In this document: in pieces, positions 30,253 through 42,894 of the stretch | Layout of the letters: every line of letters begins with the position of its first letter | Numbering within the stretch: position 1 is the stretch's first letter | Assembly: GCF_032854445.1 (NCBI RefSeq) | Contig: NW_027017953.1 | Coordinates: 1,180,501-1,244,500 of the forward strand | Source: Liolophura sinensis | Lineage: Eukaryota; Mollusca; Polyplacophora; Chitonida; Chitonidae | Reading direction: 5' to 3' | DNA length: 64,000 nucleotides | Program-made: the position numbers and the translations under genes | Notes under the pieces: model-generated | Seen by the model: the letters and a program-made list of their open reading frames with translations, nothing else | What the model was told of the DNA's origin: nothing | Databases searched by the model: none

Positions 30253-30748
30253 TTGCTATGTTACTTAGGCCACGGTGACTATGTCTTGCTATGTTACTTA
30301 GGCCACGGTGACTGTGTCTTGCTGTGGTACTTAGGCCACGGTGACTATGTCTTGCTATGGTACTTAGGCCACGGTGACTGTGTCTTGCTGTGGTACTTAG
30401 GCCACGGTGACTAAGTCTTGCTGTGGTACTTAGGCCACGGTGACTAAGTCTTGCTGTGGTACTTAGGCCACGGTGACTGTGTCTTGCTATGTTACTTAGG
30501 CCATGGTGACTGTGTCTTGCTATGTTACTTAGGCCATGGTGACTGTGTCTTGTTATGTTACTTAGGCCACGGTGACTGTGTCTTGCTATGTTACTTAGGC
30601 CACGGTGGGTGTGTCTTGCTATGTTACTTAGGCCATGTTGACTGTGTCTTGCTATGTTACTTAGGCCATGTTGACTGTGTCTTGCTATGTTACTTAGGCC
30701 ACAGTGGGTGTGTCTTGCTATGTTACTTAGGCCACAGTGACTTTTCCT
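30253..30748. repeat. Minisatellite, 33 bp unit
   Basis: Fifteen copies of CTTGCTATGTTACTTAGG plus CCACGGTGACTGTGT, with TGTGGTAC and CATGGTG variants clustered. Confidence 0.96.
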
Positions 30749-30752
30749 GACA

Positions 30753-30835
30753 GGGGCCGATTCCACAAAGCCATATTTGATTTAAGCTACGATTTTAGAG
30801 CTTATATTTAGGTCCTATAAAATTAAACTTGGCCA
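30753..30835. mobile_element. Possible foldback element half
   Basis: Starts GGGGCCGATTCCACAAAG, very like the left end of the foldback element at 45850-45992; the rest is diverged. Confidence 0.3.
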
Positions 30836-32430
30836 CATCACAGGTATTATATTACGACTGTTGTGTCAAAATTGTAACATCCTGAGCCAAAAGCTAAGCA
30901 CTATGACGGGGTGAGTAAGGGCTTTGTTTAAGTGGCCGCATGCAGTACCTTGGTCAGTTTTCAAGTACGGTTACCCTGTTTTGCAGATCTGTTACCACCT
31001 ACTTAGACTACGTCTGTCATTACATTCATCTGTATATGCTTTATAACGACGGCTTTTGTGTCAAATCACTCAGAGTTTTAGAACAGGTCCGAATCTAGGC
31101 GAGCTAGACGTCGAGGGTTATTTGTATCTCCAAGAGAAACAAGGCGACGCACACAAGTCGATGAAGCTCCATACTGATAGCAATATGAACGTAGGCGAAA
31201 TTAGCCGGAACTCTGCTCCGTAAGTTGAGCACGTTACCTTGTTTCCTTTAGCAGGACTGAATCGTGATTTCGTCATCATTTTGTTTATGCCACAGAGCAC
31301 CGTCCTGGTATTATTTTTCTTCATTTGCCTCTAACTCAATCAGGACATGATAGTAAGTGTACGCTTCTGCAGTCAGCATGCCAATAATCTATCGTTCGCT
31401 CCGCTTTATGTGTTCGGTCACGTGACTATACACTGGCAGGTAATTACATAAATCATCCGATTTACAGAAACATCCGTTTTACATCTGTAATCATATTTAT
31501 GTATGAAAAATGCCTTTGGGGACTTAAAATCGTTTAGAAACGTAGTATATAATATACCGTGGGCATTATATGCAGCCTCATTATAGATTTGCTAAACATG
31601 CGTACTCAATCCAGGTGCTCTGCCCGGTCGTAATTTGCATTCACACTCAATCCAGGTGTTCTGCCCGGTCGTAATTAACACTGCCTACGCACACCTGCGA
31701 TGTTTGAATTTGAAATTGTATAATTCGACGATTTGAATATCTACTTGATTTCGATTCCTCTTTAATTTGTAAATATCAGGAATTTTTGTTACATCGCGTT
31801 TGATACATGTACACTTGTATATATATATAAATAAAGTTTTTGTAAATTCTTCTTCTGCTTGCCGTTGGTTTGTGGATATTTGACATGGTGTCTTCGGAAC
31901 TCTTCCTGGCACGCAGAAAGGATTACATATTCAATCTCCATGAATATGTGGTCTTGGATTTCCTCTTGAAGTTCACCTGATTGCTACACGTTTGTTTCCC
32001 ACTGACTTGGGTCAAATGTATACTGACATAACAGACAACGGCCTGTCAGTGGTGTCGATGGTGTCAGTAGGTTGTATATTTCAAAACATTCAAAGCTTAG
32101 CGTTTAGTTCAAGTAAAACGGCTGGCTGTATAGACAATGTATATTCATTATTAAGACAGGAGGGAAAAGCATTCCAGGCAGGGACATGGAGTCGTTGGAG
32201 CTGAAGTTAGTCATGTAGATGAGGTACCATTGTCACAAAGATAACGGGAGTTACGTCCCCTGATTTTTTCAATAACTAAAACCTGGGATTACGGTCGTAA
32301 TCACAGCTAAAACACCTAAATTAATACTGTAATTTTTACTGGAGATTCAAAATGATGGTGTACCTGGCTTTAGTCAGTGTTCTGTGAAAAGAACAGTGCG
32401 GGTTAGGCGAGGACGCCAAATAGGGTATTG
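30836..32430. other. No gene seen
   Basis: Intergenic. A short duplicated segment (CACTCAATCCAGGTGCTCTG / CACTCAATCCAGGTGTTCTG) occurs near 31604-31680. Confidence 0.4.
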
Positions 32431-32434
32431 TGTG

Positions 32435-34015
32435 GTATCAGGACATGTCATTTACACACTGTACAGTCAGTTATTGTGTGATGTCACGGACATGTCATTT
32501 GTGTGAGACACTGTACCGTCGGCTATTGTGTGATATGAAAGATACCTCATTTGTGTTACAACACTCTACTGTCGGATGTCATTTGTGTTGCATCCTGTAC
32601 AGTCAGCTATTGTGTGATGTAAGGGACACACCATTTGTATGACACACTGTACAGTCGGTCATTGTGTGATGTCAAGAACACGTCATATTTGCGACACACT
32701 GTACTGTCGGTATTTGTGCTGCGTATTGTACAGTCGGTCATTGTGTGAAATCAAGGAGACGTCAGTTTGTGTGACAAACTGTGCAGTCGGTCATCGTATG
32801 ATATCAAGGATAGGTCATTTGTGTCACACACTGTACAGTCAACTTTTGTGTGATATCAAGGGCACGTCATTTGTGTCACGCACTCTACTATCGGTTATTG
32901 TGCGATATCCCGTACGTCATTTGTGCGACACACTGTACACTGAGCTATTGTGTGATACCACAGGCACATCATTTGTGTGACACACCGTCCACTCAGCTAT
33001 TGTGTGATTCCAAGGACATGTCATTTGTGTCACACACTGTACAGTCGAATATTGTGTGATGTCACGGACACTTCGTTTGTGTGACACACTGTACTATCGG
33101 TTATTGTGCGATATCACGCACGTCATTTGTGTCACACATTGTAGAATCGGTCATTGTGTGATATCAAGGATATACCATTTGTATGACACAGTGTTCAATC
33201 ATCTATTGTGTGATATCAAAGACAAGTCATTTGTGCGACACACTGTGAAGTCGGTCATTGTGTGATACAAAAGACACGTCATTTGTTTGACTCACTACAA
33301 TCAGCTATTGTGTGATGTCACCGATATGTCATCTGTGTGACACACTGTACTATCGGTTATTATGTGATATCACGCACGTCATTTGTGTGACACACTGTAC
33401 AGTCGGCTATTGTATGATATCAACGACACGCGATTTATGTGACACACTGTGCATAAATCTATTGTATGATATCAACGACACGCTATTTGTGTGACACACT
33501 GTGCAATAATCTATTGTATGATATCAAAACACATCATTTATGTGACACACTGTAAAGTCAGCCATTGTTTGATATCAAAAACACATCATTTGTGTGACAC
33601 ATTGTACAGTCAGCTGTTGTGTGATTTTAAGGACAAGCCACATTTGTGACACACTGTAAAGTCGGTCATTATGTGATATCAAGGACACGTCATTTGTGTG
33701 ACGCACTGTACAGTCAGCTATTGTGTAATATCCAAGATACGTCATTTATGTGACACACTGTACAGTTGACTATTGTGTGATATCAAGGATAGGTCATTTG
33801 TGTGACACACTGTACAGCTGGATATTGTGTGATGTCACTGGCAGATCATTTGTGTGACGCACTGTGTAATCATCTATTGTGTGATATCAAAGACACGTCG
33901 ACTCACTGTACAGTCGGCTATTGTGTGATATTACGGACATGATCATTTGTGTGACACAGTGTACAGTCGGCTATAGTCTTATATTAAGGACACTTCATTT
34001 GTGTGACATACTATA
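32435..34015. repeat. Diverged satellite, about 50 bp unit with palindromes
   Basis: About 30 copies of TCATTTGTGTGACACACTGT, ACAGTCGGCTATTGTGTG and ATATCAAGGACACG. The unit contains the perfect 10-bp palindrome ACTGTACAGT and the near-palindrome GTGTGACACAC. Copies are more diverged than in other arrays, so it is older or less homogenised. Confidence 0.93.
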
Positions 34016-34089
34016 AATGTATGTGTCTGCTGTAATATCCTTCTGTGAGATTCAAGAGGGTTGTGGTAGGGGGTGGCGGAGGGATTGCC

Positions 34090-34352
34090 TCTGGCCGGGT
34101 TAGCGTGCTAGTGCTGCGCAATGACCCAGGAGCCTCTCACCAGTGCGGTCGCTCCAGTCGTAGGTGAGAAGTTTTCCGAGTTCTCCGGTCGTAGGTGAGA
34201 AGGTCTGGCAGCAAACTGAGGATGGGAGTGGATTTTCCCCGGGGTCTTCCCAGTTTCCTTTCCCCATAATGTTGGCCGCCTTCGTGTACGTGAAATATTC
34301 TCGAGTATGGCGTAAAACCTCGTCAAATGAATAAATAAAAAAATAAATAAAT
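34090..34352 (+). mobile_element. SINE family A, rearranged copy
   Basis: GGGTTAGCGTGCTAG, CAATGACCCAGGAGCCTCTC, GTGCGGTCGCT, then an internal duplication of CTCCRGTCGTAGGTGAGAAG, and the usual CATAATGTTGGCCGCCTTCG, GAGTATGGCGTAAAACC and AAATAAATAAA tail. Confidence 0.82.
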
Positions 34353-35141
34353 TCTATGAGATAAAATTTTATGTAAGACAGAGAGGTAGATAACTGCTCA
34401 TGTGTTGGACCATAAGCTCCCTAAGCCATTCAATAATGGTAGGATCACAGGCTCAGTGGGCCCTTTCTTCAATTCAAATACGCCCACATGCATATATTAA
34501 ACAAAAACAATTACTACCAGTTGTAAATTCAAATTTGGCCAGTTTAATGTGTCAAGCACAAAGGCAACAGATTTATAAAAAAAAAACTTATCGGAACCAC
34601 CGACTACACACAACACACAATTATCATCAGAAAGATAATAAAGCAACATTTGTGTACGAAACTATATCTGTGTGGAGATAAAAGTGTTTAGCACCATTAT
34701 TGTCTCACAGCTTAACACTAGAGAGGGAAGGTTGTAGCGTCCACAGCCAGGTGACACAAAAGCTCTGACATTACGGAGAATCTTCATGCGTCCAGACAAC
34801 AAGCTTACAAAACTGACAACATCTGTAAAGTCAACGCTACTGAAAGTCTGTTTGTCTTACATATTACCTTTGCAGGTTGTGTGCGGTTGACATCATATTT
34901 TCTGTAAAAATAATTAAAAATCTACAAGTACTAATCCCATACTACTGTCAGTGTTCTTATAGTGCCTTACAGACCCATAGTCGTTGGGCGAGTTTTGTGT
35001 AATAAATTTCTAAATGATGAGAAAGTTGTTTGGTGTGGACGAGTCAGCCGTCTTGTCTTGACATGGACGGGCGTTATAATAGGTAAGGGATGCTTCAGAG
35101 TTTTTGTGTCCGCGTGTCTTGGCCCACTCTGGCTTGACATT
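34353..35141. other. Region downstream of the DUSP23-like gene
   Basis: Holds the 3' UTR of the minus-strand gene; no clear minus-strand AATAAA was identified. Confidence 0.35.
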
Positions 35142-35357
35142 CTAGCGCTTGACCGGTTTCCAGTTTTCTTCGTTCCTCAGCTTCTGCTCATATTCCGCAA
35201 TCAACTGTTCCTGCTCCACAGTCTCCACTGATCCCGGTCTCAACTCCCGGATCACGTCAATGGCATCCTTGGCCGTTAGGTGGCGCTCATTCACGAGGAA
35301 GCAGGCCACCATGGTGCCAGTACGCCCTCTACCGGCTGCGCAGTGAATAGCAACGGC
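35142..35357 (-). CDS. DUSP23: DUSP23-like exon 3 (catalytic loop)
   Basis: On the minus strand an acceptor CTAAATCTTTTCAG precedes AVAIHCAAGRGRTGTMVACF. The exon ends at a TAG (35142-35144) after WKPVKR. The tail is about nine residues longer than in vertebrate DUSP23. Confidence 0.93.
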   Translation of the reverse strand, partial: AVAIHCAAGRGRTGTMVACFLVNERHLTAKDAIDVIRELRPGSVETVEQEQLIAEYEQKLRNEENWKPVKR

Positions 35358-36299
35358 CTGAAAAGATTTAGGAGAACGAAATGTGGAAATCTTCAAAACT
35401 GAAGTTGAACGATGTTAAATTCAGGTGAAAATTTAAACCGCTGGAAAATTAAACAGCTATTTTCGAAAAAAATCAAAATTCATGTGATGGTGTTTGGGAA
35501 TAAACAGTTTGAAACTTCATCCAGGTAATGTCAATCAATTCGACGAAAACTTCGATTTTTTAAAAAATTTCCACGGTTAAGTTGTGAAGGAGGGCCGTTG
35601 ATAAGGGCAAACGCTCGTGGAATCTCTGTCCTGACGCTGTATGTTTTGTATTTTGATATCGTCAATTTCAAAGGAAAGTCCTACAGGAAATCCAGCCGAT
35701 ATTTGCAAGTAACTAAGCTGTACTTACCGTTTTCTTTTTCTTGGCCTCCTTGACTATCTCTAAGAACTTTTCCACCTGCTCCATGGTTGGGGGAGTGAAG
35801 TCATGGATCTTGAGCTGCGTCCATTTCAGCTCTAAACAAAATAGTTGCAAATAATCATTAGTGTCTTTTTAAAAATTCTTTCAGAAACCAAATGCCGGAG
35901 TGATGCAGCGCTCTTAGCGCCACGCCATGTAACTACCTGTGAGCGATTTGCAGGTGTCTCGATGGCTTGGCAACTATGTAACTACGTTTACAGATTTGGC
36001 GAGTGCTCCTAGCGCTGGATTTCATTACCGTGAATTTCTGTTGTTCATCCACAAAGAAGTTTACTCAGACTAATCTGTTTGTTGTTGATTAAGCGCTGTA
36101 TTTGTCCAAGACATCTGAGGACTAAACGAACGTTCATACCTGGCACCTCCTTGACAGGTGGACTGGACTCGGCGGTGAGGGAGACCAGGTAAGTGACCCC
36201 CTGATTGACCAGGTACTGTAGGTGTTCCTTCTCCCCGGGAAACGCCAGGGCAGCCAGCAGACCCTCCGACACCCACGAAAAGTTCGGCGGAAAACTCAT
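35142..36299 (-). CDS. DUSP23: DUSP23-like dual-specificity protein phosphatase (three exons)
   Basis: Exons 36140-36299, 35728-35831 and 35142-35357 join in phases 1 and 0 to give about 159 residues, close to the 150 of vertebrate DUSP23. The start MSFPPNFSWVSEGLLAALAF and LVNQGVTYLVSLTA match the N-terminal half of that family. The middle has LKIHDFTPPTMEQVEKFLEI with the general-acid Asp in the HDFTPP loop. The catalytic loop HCAAGRGRTGT contains the nucleophile Cys and the phosphate-binding Arg of HCxxGxxRTG. RELRPGSVETVEQE is a family-typical C-terminal segment. DUSP23 enzymes are small cytosolic phosphatases acting on phosphotyrosine and phosphoserine/threonine. All key residues are present, so the gene looks functional. 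The start Met is chosen by alignment with the family. Confidence 0.93.
35358..36139. other. DUSP23-like gene introns
   Basis: Two short introns around the middle exon; no repeats or other features seen. Confidence 0.5.
35728..35831 (-). CDS. DUSP23: DUSP23-like exon 2
   Basis: Minus-strand acceptor TTTTGTTTAG, donor GTAAGT. The first two bases complete a Glu codon with the G left by exon 1. It encodes LKWTQLKIHDFTPPTMEQVE then KFLEIVKEAKKKKT. Confidence 0.92.
36140..36299 (-). CDS. DUSP23: DUSP23-like exon 1 (start codon)
   Basis: ATG at 36297-36299 on the minus strand, donor GTATGA at 36139. An acceptor-like GTGCAG lies 12 bases upstream of the ATG (36312-36316), so a 5' untranslated exon probably lies at higher coordinates, beyond the 36-bp array. 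Confidence 0.9.
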
Positions 36300-36411
36300 C
36301 CTTACCAACACCTGCACATGATCACGGCAAAAATTTATGTACATAAAGACATTTTTATATACCACTTGGCACAAAAAAAAACATTTTGTATATTCACATC
36401 TGAGCGTACAA

Positions 36412-38090
36412 AACAACGTCCTTAAGGATGTACACCTGGACATAGACAACACTATTCTTCAGAATGAAAACCTGGACATGGAAAACAACATCTTTAAAGA
36501 TGTACACCTGGACTGTAGTCAACAACATTCTTAAGAATGTACACGTGGTCACAGACAACCACATCCTTAAGAATGTACACGTGGTCACAGACAACCACAT
36601 CCTTAAGAATGAACACCTGGACATAGAAAACAACTTTCTTAATGATGCACACCTGGTCACAGACAACAACATCCTTAAGAATCAACACCTGGTCACAGAC
36701 AACAACATCCTTAAGAATCAACACCTGGACACAGACAACAACATCCTTAAGGATGTACACCTGGACACAGACAACAACGTCCTTAAGAATGTACACCAGG
36801 TCATAGACAACCACATCTATAAGCATGTACACCTGGTCACAGACAACAACGTTCTTGAGGATTTACACCTGGACAGGCAACAACATCCTTAAGGTTGTAC
36901 ACCTGGTCACAGACAACAACATCCTTAAGAATGAACACCTGGACACAGACAACCCCATCCTTAAGAATGTACACCAGGTCATAGACAAAAACATCTATAG
37001 GCATGTACACCTGGTCACAGACAACAACGTTCTTAAGATTGTACACCTAGACACAGACAACAACATCTATAAGCATGTACACCTGGACACAGACAACAAC
37101 ATCCTTAAGGATGTACACCTGGACACAGACAACCACATCTTAAAGAATGAACACGTGGACACAGACAACAACATCTATAAGCATGTACACCTGGACACAG
37201 ACAACAACATCCTTAAGGATGTGCACCTGGTCACAAAAACAATGTTCTTAAGAGTGTACACCTAGACACAGACAACCACATCTATAAGCATGTACACCTG
37301 GACACAGGCAACAACACCCTTAAGGATGTACACCTGGACACAGACAACAAACTCCTTAAGGATGTACACCTGGTCACAGACAACAACATCCTTAAGGATG
37401 TACATCTGGACACAGACAACAACGTCCTTAAGGATGTACACCTGGACACAGACAGCAAACTCCTTAAGGATGTACACCTGGTCACAGACAACAACGTTCT
37501 TAAGATTGTACACCTAGACACAGACAACCACATCTATAAGCATGTACACCTGGACACAGACAACAACATCCTTAAGGATGTACACCTGGACACAGACAAC
37601 AACGTCCTTAAGGATGTACACCTGGACACAGACAACAAACTCCTTAAGGATGTACACCTGGTCACAGACAACAACGTTCTTAAGATTGTACACCTAGACA
37701 CAGACAACAACATCTATAAGCATGTACACCTGGACACAGACAACAACATCCTTAAGGATGTACACCTGGACACAGACAACAAACTCCTTAAGGATGTACA
37801 CCTGGACACAGACAACAACGTCCTTAATAATGTACACCTGGACACAGACCACAAACTCCTTAAGAATGTACACTTGGACACAGACAACAAACTCCTTAAG
37901 GATGTACACCTGGTCACAGACAACAACGTCCTTAAGGATGTACACTTGGACACAGGCAACAAACTCCTTAAGGATGTACACCTGGTCACAGACAACAACG
38001 TCCTTAAGAATGAACACCTGGACACAGACAACAACGTCCTTAATAATGAACACCTCGACAGAGGCAATAACATTCCTAGGGCTGAACACC
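36412..38090 (-). repeat. Minisatellite, 36 bp unit, upstream of the DUSP23-like coding exon
   Basis: About 46 copies; on the minus strand the unit is GTTGTCTGTGTCCAGGTGTA then CATCCTTAAGGATGTT. Each unit therefore has a TCCAG|GTGT acceptor-like motif followed by AAGGATG, the same order as GTGCAG|GTGT...AAGGATG at the start of the real exon. Variant units cluster (CACAAACTCC, ATCTATAAGC). Long frames on both strands are repeat by-products. Confidence 0.96.
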
Positions 38091-38865
38091 TGTCATATCC
38101 TTGATCTTTATTTAAATTTTTTTTGAAAAGAGTTAAGTAATTAGAACTGTTTAGTGGACTCTCTGAATCTGGTGTTCAGGCCCTCTGACGTCAAGTGTAG
38201 TTTGTCGCAGCCTGTAAAGGCTTTTTAATGTTGGAATAGCTCGTGAATAATGCCCTAATAAAATTGGCCTGTAGGTTAAATTAAAGAATAAAGGAAAGTT
38301 GATGCAGTGCACCCTATCACAAGCAATACTGTCCACAATATCCACATTACGAACATAAGTATAATACCATGGCCATGACTGTTTTATGTTACACGAGTGC
38401 ATTGATTTCCCTTACTATTTATCTAGTAAATTTGTTAACTTAAATCTGAAAAATATACACCTAACTTTGCGTGGTACAATGCCATACCATCACATACAGC
38501 TTGAACTTTTCACTACAACATATCAGGACAATTAAGCTAGCGTGACTACCATTTTATAGCTGTGATTGCTGGAAGTGAAGTCATAGCATTTTGTTACCTT
38601 GGTAACCTCAAGGAAGTTGGGATGTAGCACTGACAAAGCCGTTTTCAGTTCTACCCAACATAGATCCAAAACTCTGATATATATTAACTAGGTGAAAACT
38701 AACAGTGCACAAATTCATAGCGTAACAACAACCTAAAATGTCTGTGTTGCAGTATTAGCCAATCACTGCTCCTCCTCTCTTCAGTTTTCAGGCAAATATT
38801 GAACCTAATTGCCTGGGTTGTGCATATGTAACCTTCAGTTGTGCGCTGTACGATGGGTTGTGTCC
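38091..38865. other. No gene seen
   Basis: Intergenic or 5' flank of the DUSP23-like gene; no supported feature. Confidence 0.4.
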
Positions 38866-38869
38866 GCTG

Positions 38870-38990
38870 GTGCGGTCTAACTTTCCCTGCAGATCACTTG
38901 TCTCCCACTGTCTCCCACCTCCATGTGAAAAAATCTTGAGTACGGCATTAAACAACAGTTAATCAAATAAACAAATAAATCAATAAATAA
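38870..38990 (+). mobile_element. SINE family A 3'-end fragment, diverged
   Basis: CTCCCACCTCCATG, TCTTGAGTACGGCATTAAAC and the tail AATCAAATAAACAAATAAAT. Confidence 0.65.
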
Positions 38991-39077
38991 ATATTTCAGT
39001 TGTAAGCTTTTTTTCTTTCGTTTTAAGAATTCCCACCTGGACATTACGGTTTAGTACACTGTTGTAAGCGAACTGAA

Positions 39078-39236
39078 AAGGGGACACGTGGGAAGGTCTG
39101 TCAGCAACCTGCGGATGGTCGTGGGTTTCCCTGGGCTCTGCCCGGTTTCCACCCACCATAATGCTGGCCGCTATCGTATAAGTGAAATATTCTTGAGTAC
39201 GGCGTAAAACACCAATCAAATAAATAAATAAATGAA
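39078..39236 (+). mobile_element. SINE family A, 5'-truncated
   Basis: Starts at GTGGGAAGGTCTGTCAGCAA, continues GGATGGTCGTGGGTTTCCCT, CACCATAATGCTGGCCGC and CGGCGTAAAACACCAATC, ending AAATAAATAAATAAA. Well conserved. Confidence 0.9.
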
Positions 39237-39734
39237 AATGGGACATTGCTGACTGTTGTGCAGCGCAGAGGTTGGCAGAAATTGAGATATACAGAGATAT
39301 ACATATATAGACCTACAGTAACTGATAGAGAATGATCATTTGTCAGTGTCATGAAAGTGATTTGGGTAGAAGTCTGCCTGATGCTATCTACAGCACAAAT
39401 GTGGTATGGCCCATGTTCAAGTTATCACTACATCTGATAACGTCCACAATTAACCTCCAGGGCTAATTTTGTCACCTTCTGCGTCGCTTGGCTGGGAAAA
39501 TTCACGCTTCACTGCCTTCATTTCCACTTTTGTTTAGTTGTTTTACGCGAAGTCAATGTTCAAGGCCAAAGTTTTTTTCGTTCTCTCGTTAAACGAGAGC
39601 TATTCCTAAACTACAATGATCTCGTCTGAGAGTAAATATGGTAGACTAAGGCATTGCTTTCCCAGGCACATGCGCCCGAATCTGACCAAAATATGTCACT
39701 TAAGCGCCACGTCACTCAAAATTAAGGAAACACA

Positions 39735-40332
39735 CTATACTGTATCCAAAAGTTGATCCAGAATATACAAAGCAGCAACAAGGGCAGACGGCATCCTTAC
39801 GAAATCTCGACTAAATCTGGCAATGTCGACCAAATTATTAAGTTGTTTTACGTGGGACAAGAGTATTTCGCTTTCAGAGAAGTGTTGATTTGTAATGGCG
39901 TTTTCCGCCCCAACGAGGTGAGGCACGCCAGCCAGCGCTTGAAGTTCTTTACTGTCAATTCAAATGTTTAAAAAAAAATTATCTGTAGTTCAGTAGATTA
40001 AGTGACCATAATCCTCCATGTCATTTCCTAGAATCCTAGAGTAGCTAGAATCTATGGCATCGAGTTAGGAATTTTGCAACAGCCTGAAATACTGTATTAT
40101 GATTTTCCATAGCGCTCAATTCTGTAAGTTTATTAAAACGACGAATGCCGAGGAGGTGAGGAACATGTCGGGGGTACGTGTGACGTGGGAATCGAAATAT
40201 AAGATGGGTCATCGAATCCTGCTCGCAAAGCCCTGTATCGTGGAGCAGATAGAAGTCGAAATAACAGTATTTCATCCTGACGACGATTAAGCGACGGGTC
40301 AAAGCATAAAGCAACAAACGTGTTACGTTCAT
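39735..40332 (-). pseudogene. Possible non-LTR retrotransposon C-terminal remnant
   Basis: On the minus strand a frame at 40045-40332 contains MTHLIFRFPRH, then RRFNKLTELSAMENH and VAKFLTRC. This order (a histidine-containing motif, NKL...S.EN, then AKF) resembles the region after the reverse transcriptase in LINE-type elements of invertebrates. No polymerase motif is seen, and the neighbouring frame 39735-39926 is unassigned. Weak call. Confidence 0.3.
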
Positions 40333-42145
40333 GGAAAAACCTCCCTTTGCCGGAATTATCCCATTAGCGCTGCCAGATATCTGTGAACTGCTTTACTGAA
40401 CTAATTGCCTCCTTCAACGATAGGGGGATAGTAGGGGTTATAACAGGTAACAGAAGAGCTTGTTTAGACCTAACAAACTAGTCAGCCAACTATATTTCAC
40501 TTTTAAAATGGCGATAGTTTATAAAAGCCTGAACCAGTTATCCCTGATTTTAGGCGGCGGACTCCCCGGTGAGTGGTGTATAATAACAAGCAACCTGACT
40601 GGTCAGGGATAGACATCGTCAGAGGGCGCTAACAGCGAGACTTGTGGTCAGGCAATCTCAATTAGACACCGTCATTCCTAACGCAGTGCCATATAGCGCC
40701 CAGTATAGGCCATGGTAGTAACGTTCACGTAATAACGCCAAACCTCGGTTATACGTCATGCCCTCACTGCTTGGTCATCGCCGTGGCTGCTTGTTTCTAA
40801 AGGAGAGCTCGCTTGACTAAAACCGACTGTCGTGTGCCAATATCCGGATGGCCTACCGCTCCTGATCTATGATACATAACCGCATGTCCTTTCTGTACCC
40901 GAAACAACCACAAATGACGAAATGATAAACACTCATTTACTACATCATATCCGGCGGGGTAACACCGTATCTGTGTACTCCACAAACTCCTGAATCTGGT
41001 CTGGATGGCACCTAACGTTACTGTGACAGGAGTTGATAAAAATAACTTAATTATTTGTGGGTTGAGAGTTCAAATCCAGGCTGCACACACTTTGATTGCA
41101 ATGACAGAGTATTTGCAGTTACTTCGTAAAAATAGTAGGCAAAACGGGACATAAGTCTCAGAGTGTTGTAAACTACTACTCTGGTATATGATTCATTTAT
41201 GAGTTATATAACCGAGAAAGCAAGTGTTTCTTTCTTTAATTAGCAACATAAAAATTTGTATGTAGACTCATGTGTTAAATATGACACGTTTATGGTCTGA
41301 AATGGAGATCGTTGAGTAATATACGCAAACGGAAAAATACCGTTACTCATACTGTACAACGCAAAATGCTTCCTCTGTGTGTTTATGTTATGTCTATATA
41401 TGTATATTTATATACTCTTCCATGCATGTACTATATAAGCAGACCCTTACAGACACCCCACCCCCCTTTGTTAATTACACTGCGTCTGTGTATATATCAG
41501 AATCTATGACCTACACTCTATATTCACACGTCCCTGGCGTTATCTTTTTGGGCATATTCTAATTACTGCCTTAGGAGTGAGGTCATAGTACATGCGTCAG
41601 CAGTTTTAATGAGGAAATGCAATGTTAATCACATTAAGCATATACAGATGGGAGAATTCAGTCTAATGTTGAATAATAGGTTGGTTTGTTAACCCGTTCC
41701 ACCCGACCCCCCATTGGGATGTCATGGACCGTCTGTTAAGCGACAGTTTCACACGGTCATGCTTGCCTGACCCTCACCAACTGTTACAGGCTGCGGTGAA
41801 AAAAAACAACAGCGTAAGAAAACAACTCGAGTGAAGCAAAATGTAATACCATGAAATTCAAACTGGGGTAAATGCGTTGACTTTCTGGTTTGTTTATACA
41901 ACACTGTACAGCTTGCGTTTTCTGCGCATATATTAACGATATTATGATAGAGGGAACACGCGCTGAATACAGTACCAGGGTGGAAAAAACCGTTATTCTG
42001 AAGGTATAGCACCACAATAACTAACTTTCTGGACTTCTCACTCCCCTATGGAGCTGAAACCCACCAAACTATCGGCCTAAAATTATAATAAGTATCGTCA
42101 TAAACCAGGGGAATTGACAAAGCAACTTTGTTTTGACATTTTTAT
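40333..42145. other. No gene seen
   Basis: Intergenic; short unconvincing open frames only. Confidence 0.4.
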
Positions 42146-42149
42146 CCAA

Positions 42150-42515
42150 ACTACCGGTGTGCCTAATGTCGTGGTTCTATCAACTACTGGTGTGCCTATG
42201 TCTTGGTCCCATCAACTACCGGTGTGCCTAATGTCGTGGTTCTATCAACTACCAGTGTGCCTAATGTCGTGGTTCTATCAACTACTGGTGTGCCTATGTC
42301 GTGGTTCTATCAACTACCGGTGTGCCTAATGTCGTGGTTCTATCAACTACCGGTGTGCCTAATGTCGTGGTTCTATCAACTACCGGTGTGCCTAATGTCG
42401 TGGTTCTATCAACTACCGGTGTGCCTAATGTTGTGGTTCTACCAACTACCGGTGTGCCTAATGTCGTGGTTCTATCAACTACTGGCGTGCCTATGTCGTG
42501 GTTCTATCAGATCTA
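42150..42515. repeat. Minisatellite, 33 bp unit
   Basis: Eleven copies of CAACTACCGGTGTGCCTAAT plus GTCGTGGTTCTAT; some units lack AAT. Frames with an 11-residue period stay open but carry no other sign of coding. Confidence 0.95.
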
Positions 42516-42894
42516 CAATCTGGTTAACACTGAAGACGAATAGAACTAGAACTTTGGGCAAATCATATATCTAGGATATTTTGAGGAACCTATTGAAATG
42601 TTGTGTTGTCGAATATTTATGTTTATATAGCGAATAAGTGAAAGATAAGGGCTGGATTTACCTTGTTTTTGTTTGTGTGTTTGTTTGTTTTTTTTGATTT
42701 CCAGACACAGGAATATTATCCAGAATTATTTCGACGAAGCAGAAAACGACGTTTACAAAAAGTGCTTTTTACCCCATTCTGTGAGGCCACGTGTTAGAAT
42801 TCTGTCCCTGCTAGGTGAACTGAGACCTGGTGTTAGATATGTGGCTATGTTTGTAGGGCCATTTGTCAGTCTTCATAAAATGATGTTTATTTAA

